A stretch of DNA of 64,000 nt from Prochlorococcus_E sp000760215 (GTDB lineage Bacteria > Cyanobacteriota > Cyanobacteriia > PCC-6307 > Cyanobiaceae), in the NCBI RefSeq assembly GCF_047303175.1, contig NZ_CP138945.1. One strand, written 5' to 3'. The position numbers and the translations under genes were made by a program. The notes beneath the pieces are model-generated. The model was not told the origin of the DNA. It saw only the letters and a program-made list of their open reading frames with translations, and did not search any database. Shown piece by piece: positions 18,380 to 25,719 of this stretch (positions within the stretch are counted from its first letter, which is position 1; each line of letters starts with the position of its first letter).

Positions 18380-19195
18380 TTATGAAATCTCTTTAGGTTG
18401 CATTGGTCCTTCAAGACTACCTGTTCGGAACTGTTTAATGAAGGGGTTTTGAGTATTTTTAAAATCTTCCATAGATCCATCCCATTGAAATTCACCCCCA
18501 TATAGCATTACAACTCTTTCAGCAGCTCTTTCTATAGTGCTCTTTACGTGACTAACTACTATTGAACAACCTTTTGCCAAAGTTGTAGTTTTAACTATTA
18601 AGTCTTCGATTCTTGTGCTTGCTACAGGATCTAATCCTGCTGTTGGTTCATCAAATAGTAATAGTGGCATTGATGTTGATGGCTTTAAAGGGTCATTGAT
18701 TAAAGCTCTTGCAAAACTTACTCGTTTTTGCATTCCGCCACTTAGTTGTCCTGGAAATTTATCCGCAACATCATATAAACCAACTTCTTCAAGACATGAA
18801 GTCACAATATCTTTGATTTTCTTTTCACTAATATTTGAATTCTTGTGTAAAAGAAATCCTACATTTTCTCCAACTGTTAGAGAGGCAATTAGCGCTGGAT
18901 TTTGAAAAACTAATCTTACATCAGGTGGTAAATCTTGGTCTAGCCTTAGATAATTTTGGAGAATTCCAAACAATCTTAAATCTCCAGCTGATGGCAGTAA
19001 TAGCCCTGCTAATAATCTCAGGACTGTTGATTTGCCTGAACCAGATGGGCCAATAATTGCTATCCTTTCTCCTGGCTTCATTTTGAGAGTTACTTTGTTT
19101 AGTACAGAATTTGAACCCCAACCCATTGATAAATTATCCATCTCCACTACTGGTGAGATTTGTTTTTCTAACGTCTTAGTTGATAAATCTTGCAT
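18380..19195 (-). CDS. ABC transporter ATP-binding protein (MlaF-like)
   Basis: A 271-residue ATPase with Walker A GPSGSGKST near residue 49, Q-loop VFQNPALIAS near 94, signature LSGGMQKRVSFARAL near 146, Walker B LLLFDEPTAGLDP near 177 and the switch histidine in IVVSHVKST. Its pairing with the adjacent MCE protein indicates a lipid-trafficking ABC system of the Mla/TGD type. It is first in this two-gene unit and divergent from the YvcK gene. Confidence 0.92.
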   Translation of the reverse strand: MQDLSTKTLEKQISPVVEMDNLSMGWGSNSVLNKVTLKMKPGERIAIIGPSGSGKSTVLRLLAGLLLPSAGDLRLFGILQNYLRLDQDLPPDVRLVFQNPALIASLTVGENVGFLLHKNSNISEKKIKDIVTSCLEEVGLYDVADKFPGQLSGGMQKRVSFARALINDPLKPSTSMPLLLFDEPTAGLDPVASTRIEDLIVKTTTLAKGCSIVVSHVKSTIERAAERVVMLYGGEFQWDGSMEDFKNTQNPFIKQFRTGSLEGPMQPKEIS

Positions 19196-19291
19196 ATCAA
19201 TATTTGTTTGATTGGACTATAAAGTAGTTTCTCTTAGAGTTCATTTAAATTCAATCATTTAGATTCTGAACGTGTCCTCTCTCTTAGACTA

Positions 19292-20698
19292 TTGAAAGAA
19301 AGGATTTCTACAAAGCGCAAATCTTTAAGATGGCGTAAAAAGAATTCCCGACGAGCTGGGAAATTAAGTTTTCTATGGCGAATTCAAAGACCACTTGGAT
19401 GGCTTGTGCCGGGATTGGTCGTTAAGAGATGGATGCTTACATCAGGCTTTGGATTAATAGTTGCATTGTTTGGAGTCACTATATGGGCTGATTTACGACC
19501 GATTTATTGGCTCATAGAAGTAATGTTTCTTTTAATAGGAATGATTACTAAGTTTTTGCCTGGAAGTATTACTGGACCAATAGTTTTGCTTGTTGGTATT
19601 TCACTTTTGATTTTAGGTCAGAGTAGAAGCTTTAAATCAATTCAGAAGGCGGTAGCACCTGAAAAAGATGATGTTTTAATAGATGCTTTGCTGGCAAAAA
19701 GTAAACTTAACAGGGGACCAAATATTGTAGCCATAGGAGGGGGTACGGGCCTTTCAACATTGTTGCAAGGCTTGAAAAGGTATAGCAATAGGATTACAGC
19801 CATTGTTACCGTTGCTGATGATGGAGGCAGTAGTGGAATATTAAGGCGAGAGCTTGGCGTTCAACCTCCAGGGGATATACGGAATTGTTTGGCAGCTTTA
19901 TCAACCGAAGAGTCTCTTCTTACAAGACTTTTTCAATATCGTTTTTCTTCTGGGACAGGTCTTGTTGGGCATAGTTTTGGCAACCTTTTCTTATCTGCTT
20001 TAACTTCGATTACAGGTAATTTGGAAACAGCAATTACTGCTTCCAGCAGAGTTTTGGCTGTACAGGGACAGGTGGTGCCTGCTACTAATGCTGATGTGCG
20101 TTTATGGGCAGAGCTTGAGAATGGGGAAAGAATTGAAGGTGAGTCAGCAATTAGTCAAGTTCGTTCTCCAATTGCGAGAATCGGTTGTTACCCAGAACAA
20201 CCCTCTGCTCTACCAAGTGCAATTGAAGCTATAGAGAATGCTGAACTAATTATATTAGGTCCTGGAAGTTTATATACTTCACTTTTGCCTAATCTATTAG
20301 TCCCTGAGATTGTTGAAGCGATTCAACGGAGTAAGGCTACAAAGCTATATGTATGTAACTTAATGACCCAGCCAGGCGAAACTGATGGTCTTGATGCAAC
20401 AGGACATGTCAGAGCCATTGAAGCTCAATTAGCAAGCTTTGGAATTACAACAAGAATTTTTAATTCTATTCTTGCTCAGAAGGATTTAGCTCCATCAGCT
20501 TTGCTTGAGTACTATCTTTCCAAAGGAGCTGAACCGGTTCAATGTGATTTGAATAGTCTTAGAGCAAAAGGGTATAAAGTTTGTACTGCATCACTCCAAG
20601 AATTTAGCGCTTCTTCTACATCAGTCCTAAGGCATGATCCTAGGCGTCTTGCAATGGCTGTAATACGTGTTTATAAAAATGATAGAAAAGATCTTTAA
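19292..20698 (+). CDS. yvcK: YvcK/CofD-like family protein with N-terminal membrane segments
   Basis: 468 residues. An N-terminal basic stretch and two hydrophobic segments (about 50-65 and 70-110) precede a YvcK domain: VAIGGGTGLSTLLQGLKRY near 146, VADDGGSSGILRRELGVQPPGDIRNCL near 174-200 and GNLFLSALTSITGNLETAI near 230. In Bacillus, YvcK is a UDP-sugar-binding factor needed for cell shape on gluconeogenic carbon. TTG at 19292 is used because no ATG occurs in frame before the membrane segment. Its 3' end overlaps the convergent ndhJ by 4 nt. Confidence 0.85.
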   Translation: MKERISTKRKSLRWRKKNSRRAGKLSFLWRIQRPLGWLVPGLVVKRWMLTSGFGLIVALFGVTIWADLRPIYWLIEVMFLLIGMITKFLPGSITGPIVLLVGISLLILGQSRSFKSIQKAVAPEKDDVLIDALLAKSKLNRGPNIVAIGGGTGLSTLLQGLKRYSNRITAIVTVADDGGSSGILRRELGVQPPGDIRNCLAALSTEESLLTRLFQYRFSSGTGLVGHSFGNLFLSALTSITGNLETAITASSRVLAVQGQVVPATNADVRLWAELENGERIEGESAISQVRSPIARIGCYPEQPSALPSAIEAIENAELIILGPGSLYTSLLPNLLVPEIVEAIQRSKATKLYVCNLMTQPGETDGLDATGHVRAIEAQLASFGITTRIFNSILAQKDLAPSALLEYYLSKGAEPVQCDLNSLRAKGYKVCTASLQEFSASSTSVLRHDPRRLAMAVIRVYKNDRKDL

Positions 20699-21255
20699 TA
20701 AGCATCTTGCATTTCATAAAAATCTGGTTGTACATAATCTTTTCTTAAAGGCCATCCTTTCCAGTCCTCAGGCATTAATAGCCTTTTGGGATGAGGATGC
20801 CCCACAAAGTTGACGCCAAACATGTCATATGTTTCTCTTTCTTGCCAATCGCAGCCTCGGAAAATCTTATATAGAGAAGGGACTTTTAAGTCTCCATCTC
20901 TTGATAGAGATACTTTTATACGAACTTCTCTGGGATGAGAATTGTTTTTATAATCTTCAAGTGAAATTAAATGATAAAAACAAACGATATTCCTACCAGG
21001 ACCTTCGTCATAGCCGCCTTGGCAAGAAAGGTAATTGAATCCATCGCTTTTTAGTTTCGAGACAATTGCCAATAGGGATTCTGGTTTTACATGAATAATT
21101 TCAACCCCAATATGATCAGGCTCAACAATCTCGTGTTCAAGGCATTCTTTCGTGAGTAATTTGCTTACATACCCAGCTTGAGGTTGAATTGAGACTTCTT
21201 CCTGAGGTTTATTCTCAGGGATTGTATTGTCTTGATCTTGATTGTTCTCAGTCAT
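20695..21255 (-). CDS. ndhJ: NAD(P)H-quinone oxidoreductase subunit J (NdhJ)
   Basis: A peripheral-arm subunit of the thylakoid NDH-1 complex (cyclic electron flow and respiration), homologous to the 30-kDa/NuoC subunit. 186 residues; the conserved block from CDWQERETYDMFGV (about 137) to LLMPEDWKGWPLRKDY (about 158-174) identifies it. The N-terminal 25 residues are acidic and Gln/Glu-rich. It is last of the operon ndhC-ndhK-ndhJ, 10 nt after ndhK. Confidence 0.96.
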   Translation of the reverse strand: MTENNQDQDNTIPENKPQEEVSIQPQAGYVSKLLTKECLEHEIVEPDHIGVEIIHVKPESLLAIVSKLKSDGFNYLSCQGGYDEGPGRNIVCFYHLISLEDYKNNSHPREVRIKVSLSRDGDLKVPSLYKIFRGCDWQERETYDMFGVNFVGHPHPKRLLMPEDWKGWPLRKDYVQPDFYEMQDAY

Positions 21256-21265
21256 AGCAAATAAT

Positions 21266-22024
21266 TTAATCTTGTGTTGTTTGTCTTTCTTGAAGCTTTG
21301 TTTGAATTGCTTCTTCTTTCCCTTCTTTTAAAGCTGCTTTCTGACTTGCTGATTGGAGATAGGCACCAGTTACTAATGGATCTATTCTTATCATTTGATG
21401 AGAGACAGTGAAATAACGATGACTTGGAGCTATTTGTGCCCTTTCAGTAAATGATTCATTTCCTACTTTTTTGCGTAACTTGATAACTGCATCGAAAATC
21501 GCTTCTGGTCTTGGAGGACAGCCTGGTAAATAAAGGTCTACTGGGATGAGCTTGTCTACACCACGTACTGCCGTAGTTGAATCTGCACTGAACATTCCAC
21601 CAGTAATCGTGCAAGCCCCCATTGCAATAACATATTTAGGTTCAGGCATTTGTTCGTAGAGTCTTACTAAAGCAGGCGCCATTTTCATGGTTACTGTTCC
21701 TGCAACAATTAGTAGATCTGCTTGTCTTGGAGAACTTCGAGGGACTAGTCCAAAACGGTCAAAATCAAATCTAGAGCCAATTAGTGCAGCGAATTCAATA
21801 AAACAACATGCAGTTCCATACAGTAGCGGCCATAAACTGCTCAACCTTGCCCAATTATGTAAATCATCGAGGCTCGTAAGAATTATGTTCTCGCTTAATT
21901 CGTTTGTCACTGTAGGGGCCCCAATAGGACCACACGTGGCTGAACGAATATCTCGAATTGTTTTTGGTGAAGAAAAGTTAGTCAAAGGATCAGCTCCATT
22001 CAAGTGCACCTTTTCGCCATGCAT
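21266..22024 (-). CDS. ndhK: NAD(P)H-quinone oxidoreductase subunit K (NdhK)
   Basis: The 252-residue NuoB/PSST homologue that carries iron-sulfur cluster N2 in the NDH-1 peripheral arm. Cluster ligands visible: the CC pair in LYGTACCFIEFAAL (about 70-76), Cys in MGACTITGGMF (about 135) and Cys in LPGCPPRPEA (about 165). The start overlaps the 3' end of ndhC by 35 nt, as is common in the cyanobacterial ndhCKJ operon. Confidence 0.96.
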   Translation of the reverse strand: MHGEKVHLNGADPLTNFSSPKTIRDIRSATCGPIGAPTVTNELSENIILTSLDDLHNWARLSSLWPLLYGTACCFIEFAALIGSRFDFDRFGLVPRSSPRQADLLIVAGTVTMKMAPALVRLYEQMPEPKYVIAMGACTITGGMFSADSTTAVRGVDKLIPVDLYLPGCPPRPEAIFDAVIKLRKKVGNESFTERAQIAPSHRYFTVSHQMIRIDPLVTGAYLQSASQKAALKEGKEEAIQTKLQERQTTQD

Positions 22025-22352
22025 ATGCTAATGCAACTATCAGAATTGAAATAAAAATAAGTGCTTCTATAAATGCAAGTAAGCCTAATTTATGAAATGC
22101 TACCGCCCAGGGATAAAGAAAAACTGTTTCAACATCGAAAATAACGAAGACAAGCGCAAACATGTAATAACGAATATTGAATTGAATCCATGCCCCTCCA
22201 ATAGGTTCCATTCCAGATTCATATGTGAGTTCTCTTTCTCCTGGCTCGCTTTTTGGAGAAATAAGTTTATTAGTTGTTAAAGCAAGAACTGGAACAGCCG
22301 CCGATATTAAGAGAAATCCAAGAAATGCGTCGTAACCCTCAAGAGCAAACAT
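21990..22352 (-). CDS. ndhC: NAD(P)H-quinone oxidoreductase subunit 3 (NdhC)
   Basis: A 120-residue membrane subunit of NDH-1 (NuoA homologue) with three hydrophobic helices and the conserved loop YESGMEPIGGAWIQFNIRYY (about 44-63) followed by FALVFVIFDVETVFLYPWAV. First gene of ndhCKJ, divergent from the rubredoxin gene across 70 nt. Confidence 0.97.
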   Translation of the reverse strand: MFALEGYDAFLGFLLISAAVPVLALTTNKLISPKSEPGERELTYESGMEPIGGAWIQFNIRYYMFALVFVIFDVETVFLYPWAVAFHKLGLLAFIEALIFISILIVALAYAWRKGALEWS

Positions 22353-22422
22353 GATGCATTAAATACTTGTTTATTAGTCTTACACTCACTTAAGCGCACT
22401 TTCCTCGATAGAGTTAGGTTGT

Positions 22423-22869
22423 GTGAAACTCCAAACGGTGAGCGATGAACAAAACCCTGCATTAGATCCGACAAAAGCCGAGGCAATTGGTGAAAGTCCT
22501 ATCCGTGCAGATGAAATATCAGATCAGGAACTTTCTGGCCTACAAGAGGACTTTTCCTTGAATAGGTTTCAGTGTATTTCCTGTGGTTATATTTATGATC
22601 CTAAGGAAGGCCTTCGTAAATATCAAATCCCTTCAGGAACTCCCTTTTTAGAAATTAATCAGGAGAAGTTCCGATGCCCAGTATGTAGAGCTAGGTTTGC
22701 TGCTTATAAAGATATTGGCGCTAAATTTAAACCTTCTGATGGATTTGAAGATAACGTTATATATGGGTTTGGGTTTAATACTCTTCCTCCTGGTCAGAAG
22801 AATGTACTTATATTCGGCGGTTTAGCTTTTGCTGCTGCTTGCTTTTTGTCCCTTTACTCCTTGCACTAA
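22423..22869 (+). CDS. rubA: Membrane-anchored rubredoxin (RubA)
   Basis: 148 residues: an acidic N-terminal tail, a rubredoxin domain with two Fe-binding pairs (CISCGYIYDPKEGL near 46 and CPVCRARFAAYKDI near 86), and one C-terminal hydrophobic anchor (NVLIFGGLAFAAACFLSLYSL). The thylakoid rubredoxin RubA is needed for photosystem II (and in some reports photosystem I) assembly. Starts at GTG 22423; an in-frame GTG at 22438 (MSDEQNPAL) is equally possible. It is followed 7 nt later by ycf48 and then psbEFLJ, the same order as in other cyanobacteria. Confidence 0.93.
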   Translation: MKLQTVSDEQNPALDPTKAEAIGESPIRADEISDQELSGLQEDFSLNRFQCISCGYIYDPKEGLRKYQIPSGTPFLEINQEKFRCPVCRARFAAYKDIGAKFKPSDGFEDNVIYGFGFNTLPPGQKNVLIFGGLAFAAACFLSLYSLH

Positions 22870-22876
22870 CTTCTTC

Positions 22877-23896
22877 ATGAATCGTTTAATCAACTTTTCC
22901 TTGAATTTAATTCTGATCTTTGCTCTTGGAATAACACTAACTGGTTGTGTTACAACAACAAGACTGCCTTTTGAAACTGTCAGCCCTTGGGAAGGGATTG
23001 AATTATCAAGTAATGATAATCCTCTTGATATCGCGTTTGTAGATGACAAGCATGGTTTCTTAGTAGGTGCTAATAGGTTGATTCTTGAAACTTCTGATGG
23101 CGGATCAACTTGGGAAGAGAGAAGTTTGGAAATTCCAAGTGAAGAGAATTTTAGATTAATCAGTATTGACTTCAAGGGTGATGAAGGGTGGCTTGTTGGT
23201 CAACCTAATCTTGTTATGCATAGTGAAGATGCCGGAAAAAACTGGACCCGTTTGTCTCTTGGAAATAAATTACCAGGAAACCCTTATTTAATAACTACGC
23301 TTGATAAAGGTTCAGCAGAGTTGGCTACTACAGCAGGCGCAGTATATAGAACTAATGATGGTGGTGACAATTGGGAAGGAAGGGTTTCAGAAGCATCTGG
23401 TGGTGTCCGTGATCTTCGTAGAAGATCTGATGGATCCTATGTGAGCGTTAGTAGTTTAGGGAATTTCTTTGTCACCTTGGATAAGGAAGATCAAACTTGG
23501 CAGTCTCATCAAAGAGCTAGTAGTAAAAGAGTCCAAACATTAGGTTTTCAGCCTAATGGTCAATTGTGGATGCTTTCAAGAGGCGCAGAGATTCGCCTTA
23601 ATGAAAAACCAGATGATTTGGAAAGTTGGTCTAAACCGATAGTTCCATTAGTAAATGGTTATAACTATTTGGATATGGCATGGGATCCGCAAGGGGGTAT
23701 TTGGGCGGCAGGAGGAAATGGAACACTTTTAGTCAGCAAAGATGATGGGAAAACTTGGAAAAAAGATCCAATTGGTTACGCAACCCCAACAAACTTTATT
23801 CGCTTGCTTTTTGTAGAAAATTCTTCGGGCAATCCTTCTAAAGGCTTTGCACTAGGGGAAAGAGGGCATGTTTTGCGTTGGACAGGGCATGCATAA
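22877..23896 (+). CDS. ycf48: Photosystem II assembly factor Ycf48 (HCF136)
   Basis: A lumenal beta-propeller that binds the early D1 protein during photosystem II assembly and repair. With the start at ATG 22877 it is 339 residues, beginning with a lipoprotein signal (hydrophobic FSLNLILIFALGITLTGC; Cys is the likely lipidated residue). Repeats of the BNR/propeller type are visible: TSDGGSTWEE, SEDAGKNWTR, TNDGGDNWEG and SKDDGKTWKK. It lies 7 nt from rubA and about 100 nt before psbE. Confidence 0.96.
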   Translation: MNRLINFSLNLILIFALGITLTGCVTTTRLPFETVSPWEGIELSSNDNPLDIAFVDDKHGFLVGANRLILETSDGGSTWEERSLEIPSEENFRLISIDFKGDEGWLVGQPNLVMHSEDAGKNWTRLSLGNKLPGNPYLITTLDKGSAELATTAGAVYRTNDGGDNWEGRVSEASGGVRDLRRRSDGSYVSVSSLGNFFVTLDKEDQTWQSHQRASSKRVQTLGFQPNGQLWMLSRGAEIRLNEKPDDLESWSKPIVPLVNGYNYLDMAWDPQGGIWAAGGNGTLLVSKDDGKTWKKDPIGYATPTNFIRLLFVENSSGNPSKGFALGERGHVLRWTGHA

Positions 23897-23995
23897 AGAT
23901 GGTCTTAATCCACAACGCTCTGTAACCATGCTGATACACCAGACCTAACTTTAGTTACACCCTTGTAGGATCAAGCAGCTAATACGCGAAAGGCT

Positions 23996-24244
23996 ATGGC
24001 TGCCGGCTCCACCGGGGAACGCCCGTTTTTTGAGATCATCACCAGTGTCCGTTATTGGATTATCCATGCCGTGACTCTGCCAGCGATCTTTATTGCAGGA
24101 TTTTTATTTGTATCTACAGGCCTTGCCTATGATGCATTTGGAACTCCTAGACCAGACACCTATTTTCAGGCTTCTGAAACTAAGGCTCCAGTAGTGTCAC
24201 AACGCTTTGAATCCAAAGCTCAACTTGACCTGCGCCTGAAATAA
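23996..24244 (+). CDS. psbE: Cytochrome b559 alpha subunit (PsbE)
   Basis: 82 residues with one membrane helix; the haem-ligand histidine is in RYWIIHAVTLPAIFIAGFLF. PsbE and PsbF together hold one b-type haem at the photosystem II core. AAAGG lies a few nt before the ATG. First gene of psbE-psbF-psbL-psbJ, 3 nt before psbF. Confidence 0.98.
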   Translation: MAAGSTGERPFFEIITSVRYWIIHAVTLPAIFIAGFLFVSTGLAYDAFGTPRPDTYFQASETKAPVVSQRFESKAQLDLRLK

Positions 24245-24247
24245 CCA

Positions 24248-24394
24248 ATGACAAACTCTTCTTCTCCTTTACAGGCTGTTGAAGTCCGCACCTATCCAAT
24301 ATTTACGGTGCGTTGGCTTGCAGTTCATGCATTGGCAATCCCAACAGTATTTTTCTTGGGTGCTATTGCAGCAATGCAGTTCATCCGTCGTTGA
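24248..24394 (+). CDS. psbF: Cytochrome b559 beta subunit (PsbF)
   Basis: A 48-residue single-helix protein: [20 protein letters not shown] with the haem-ligand histidine, ending AAMQFIRR. It pairs with PsbE. Second gene in psbEFLJ. Confidence 0.97.
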
Positions 24395-24415
24395 TTTACG
24401 ACTTATTTTTTAGCT

Positions 24416-24535
24416 ATGCAAGTTAATCCAAATCCAAACAAGCTTTCGGTTGAGCTGAACCGAACAAGCCTTTATTTAGGGCTTTTGCTTGTTTTTGTTC
24501 TAGGGATTTTGTTCTCAAGCTATTTCTTTAATTAA
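24416..24535 (+). CDS. psbL: Photosystem II protein PsbL
   Basis: 39 residues: a hydrophilic N-terminus (MQVNPNPNKLSVELNRTSL) and one helix ending SSYFFN, the classic PsbL ending. PsbL lies at the photosystem II dimer interface near the QA side. Third gene in psbEFLJ, 21 nt after psbF. Confidence 0.97.
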   Translation: MQVNPNPNKLSVELNRTSLYLGLLLVFVLGILFSSYFFN

Positions 24536-24549
24536 ATTCTTCTTTAATC

Positions 24550-24747
24550 ATGAGCGCTAAATTAAAGGGGCCTGATGGTCGCCTTCCTGACAGGCTCCCT
24601 GATGGCCGCCCAGCAGTTTCTTGGGAGCGCCGTTGGACAGAGGGGCAATTACCATTGTGGTTAGTAGCAACTGCAGGGGGAATTGCAGTGATCTTTGTAT
24701 TAGGGATCTTCTTCTATGGTTCTTATACTGGTGTTGGTTCTGCCTAA
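24550..24747 (+). CDS. psbJ: Photosystem II protein PsbJ
   Basis: 65 residues: a hydrophilic N-terminal half followed by a helix (LPLWLVATAGGIAVIFVLGI) and the conserved ending FYGSYTGVGSA. PsbJ affects electron transfer at QA/QB. Last gene of psbEFLJ, 14 nt after psbL. Confidence 0.96.
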   Translation: MSAKLKGPDGRLPDRLPDGRPAVSWERRWTEGQLPLWLVATAGGIAVIFVLGIFFYGSYTGVGSA

Positions 24748-24774
24748 TCTCTAGGTTGGTTCTTAACAGTGATT

Positions 24775-25719
24775 TTATTTATTGAATTTACCCCAGTAAT
24801 TTTCTGTAAATAAGTTAATTTTTTTGCGTGTTTTTTCTGAGACTTTATCTTTAGAAGTCATTAGGCTGTTTTTTAAAGCTTTATGAGCTTCGCTTTTAGG
24901 TCTTAAGGATGAGATGCGTTTAGCCATAGCTTCTACTATATTTTTTGCAACTTTTGCATTTGCATAAAGGTTATCTATAACCATATCTACACTTACATTT
25001 CCAAAGGCTTCATGCCAGCAATCATAGTCTGTAACCATAGATAATGATGTATATGCTATTTCAGCTTCTCTAGCTAATCGTGCTTCAGTATGATTTGTCA
25101 TACCTATGACGTTGCATCCCCAACTTCTATACAGTTGTGATTCGGCACGAGTCGAGAATGCAGGCCCTTCCATAGCAAGATATGTTCCACCTTTATGCAG
25201 CTGACGAGCTTCAGGCATTAGCAATTCTCCTTCTTCCGCAAGTAATCTTGAAAGTGTTGGGCAAAATGGGTCTGCCATTGTGACATGAGCAACAGCACCT
25301 TCACCAAAGAAAGTTAATGGCCTTTGATGTGTTCTATCAATAAATTGATCAGGTATAACCATATCTAAAGGCCGGACTTGTTCTTGTAGCGATCCCACTG
25401 CTGATGGAGAAAGTATCCATCGAACATTGAGTGAACGTAATGCCCAAATATTTGCTCTATAGGGGACTTCTGTTGGAGTATATGTGTGATCTCTTCCATG
25501 CCGAGCTAAGAAAACGACTTCCATTCCTCCTAAATCACCTATGCGCAAACTGTCAGAAGGTTTTCCATAAGGTGTTTCTATGACTATCTCCTTGATATTT
25601 TCAAGACCATCTATTGAATAGAGCCCACTTCCCCCCAAAATTCCTAGCCTTGCATTCGTTAAGAAACAAAAATCATTATCTTGTTCCTGAATTTCTGAAG
25701 GTAAATGTTGATTGATCAT
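24775..25719 (-). CDS. mtnP: S-methyl-5'-thioadenosine phosphorylase (MtnP/MTAP)
   Basis: Splits methylthioadenosine, the polyamine or AHL by-product, into adenine and methylthioribose-1-phosphate. 314 residues of the purine nucleoside phosphorylase type: LGILGGSGLYSIDGL near 28 (phosphate-binding), FLARHGRDHTYTPTEVPYRA near 68-87, and GMTNHTEARLAREAEIAYTSL near 205. The first 15 nt of this gene are also the first 15 nt of the divergent selenophosphate synthase gene on the other strand. Convergent with psbJ. Confidence 0.94.
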   Translation of the reverse strand: MINQHLPSEIQEQDNDFCFLTNARLGILGGSGLYSIDGLENIKEIVIETPYGKPSDSLRIGDLGGMEVVFLARHGRDHTYTPTEVPYRANIWALRSLNVRWILSPSAVGSLQEQVRPLDMVIPDQFIDRTHQRPLTFFGEGAVAHVTMADPFCPTLSRLLAEEGELLMPEARQLHKGGTYLAMEGPAFSTRAESQLYRSWGCNVIGMTNHTEARLAREAEIAYTSLSMVTDYDCWHEAFGNVSVDMVIDNLYANAKVAKNIVEAMAKRISSLRPKSEAHKALKNSLMTSKDKVSEKTRKKINLFTENYWGKFNK

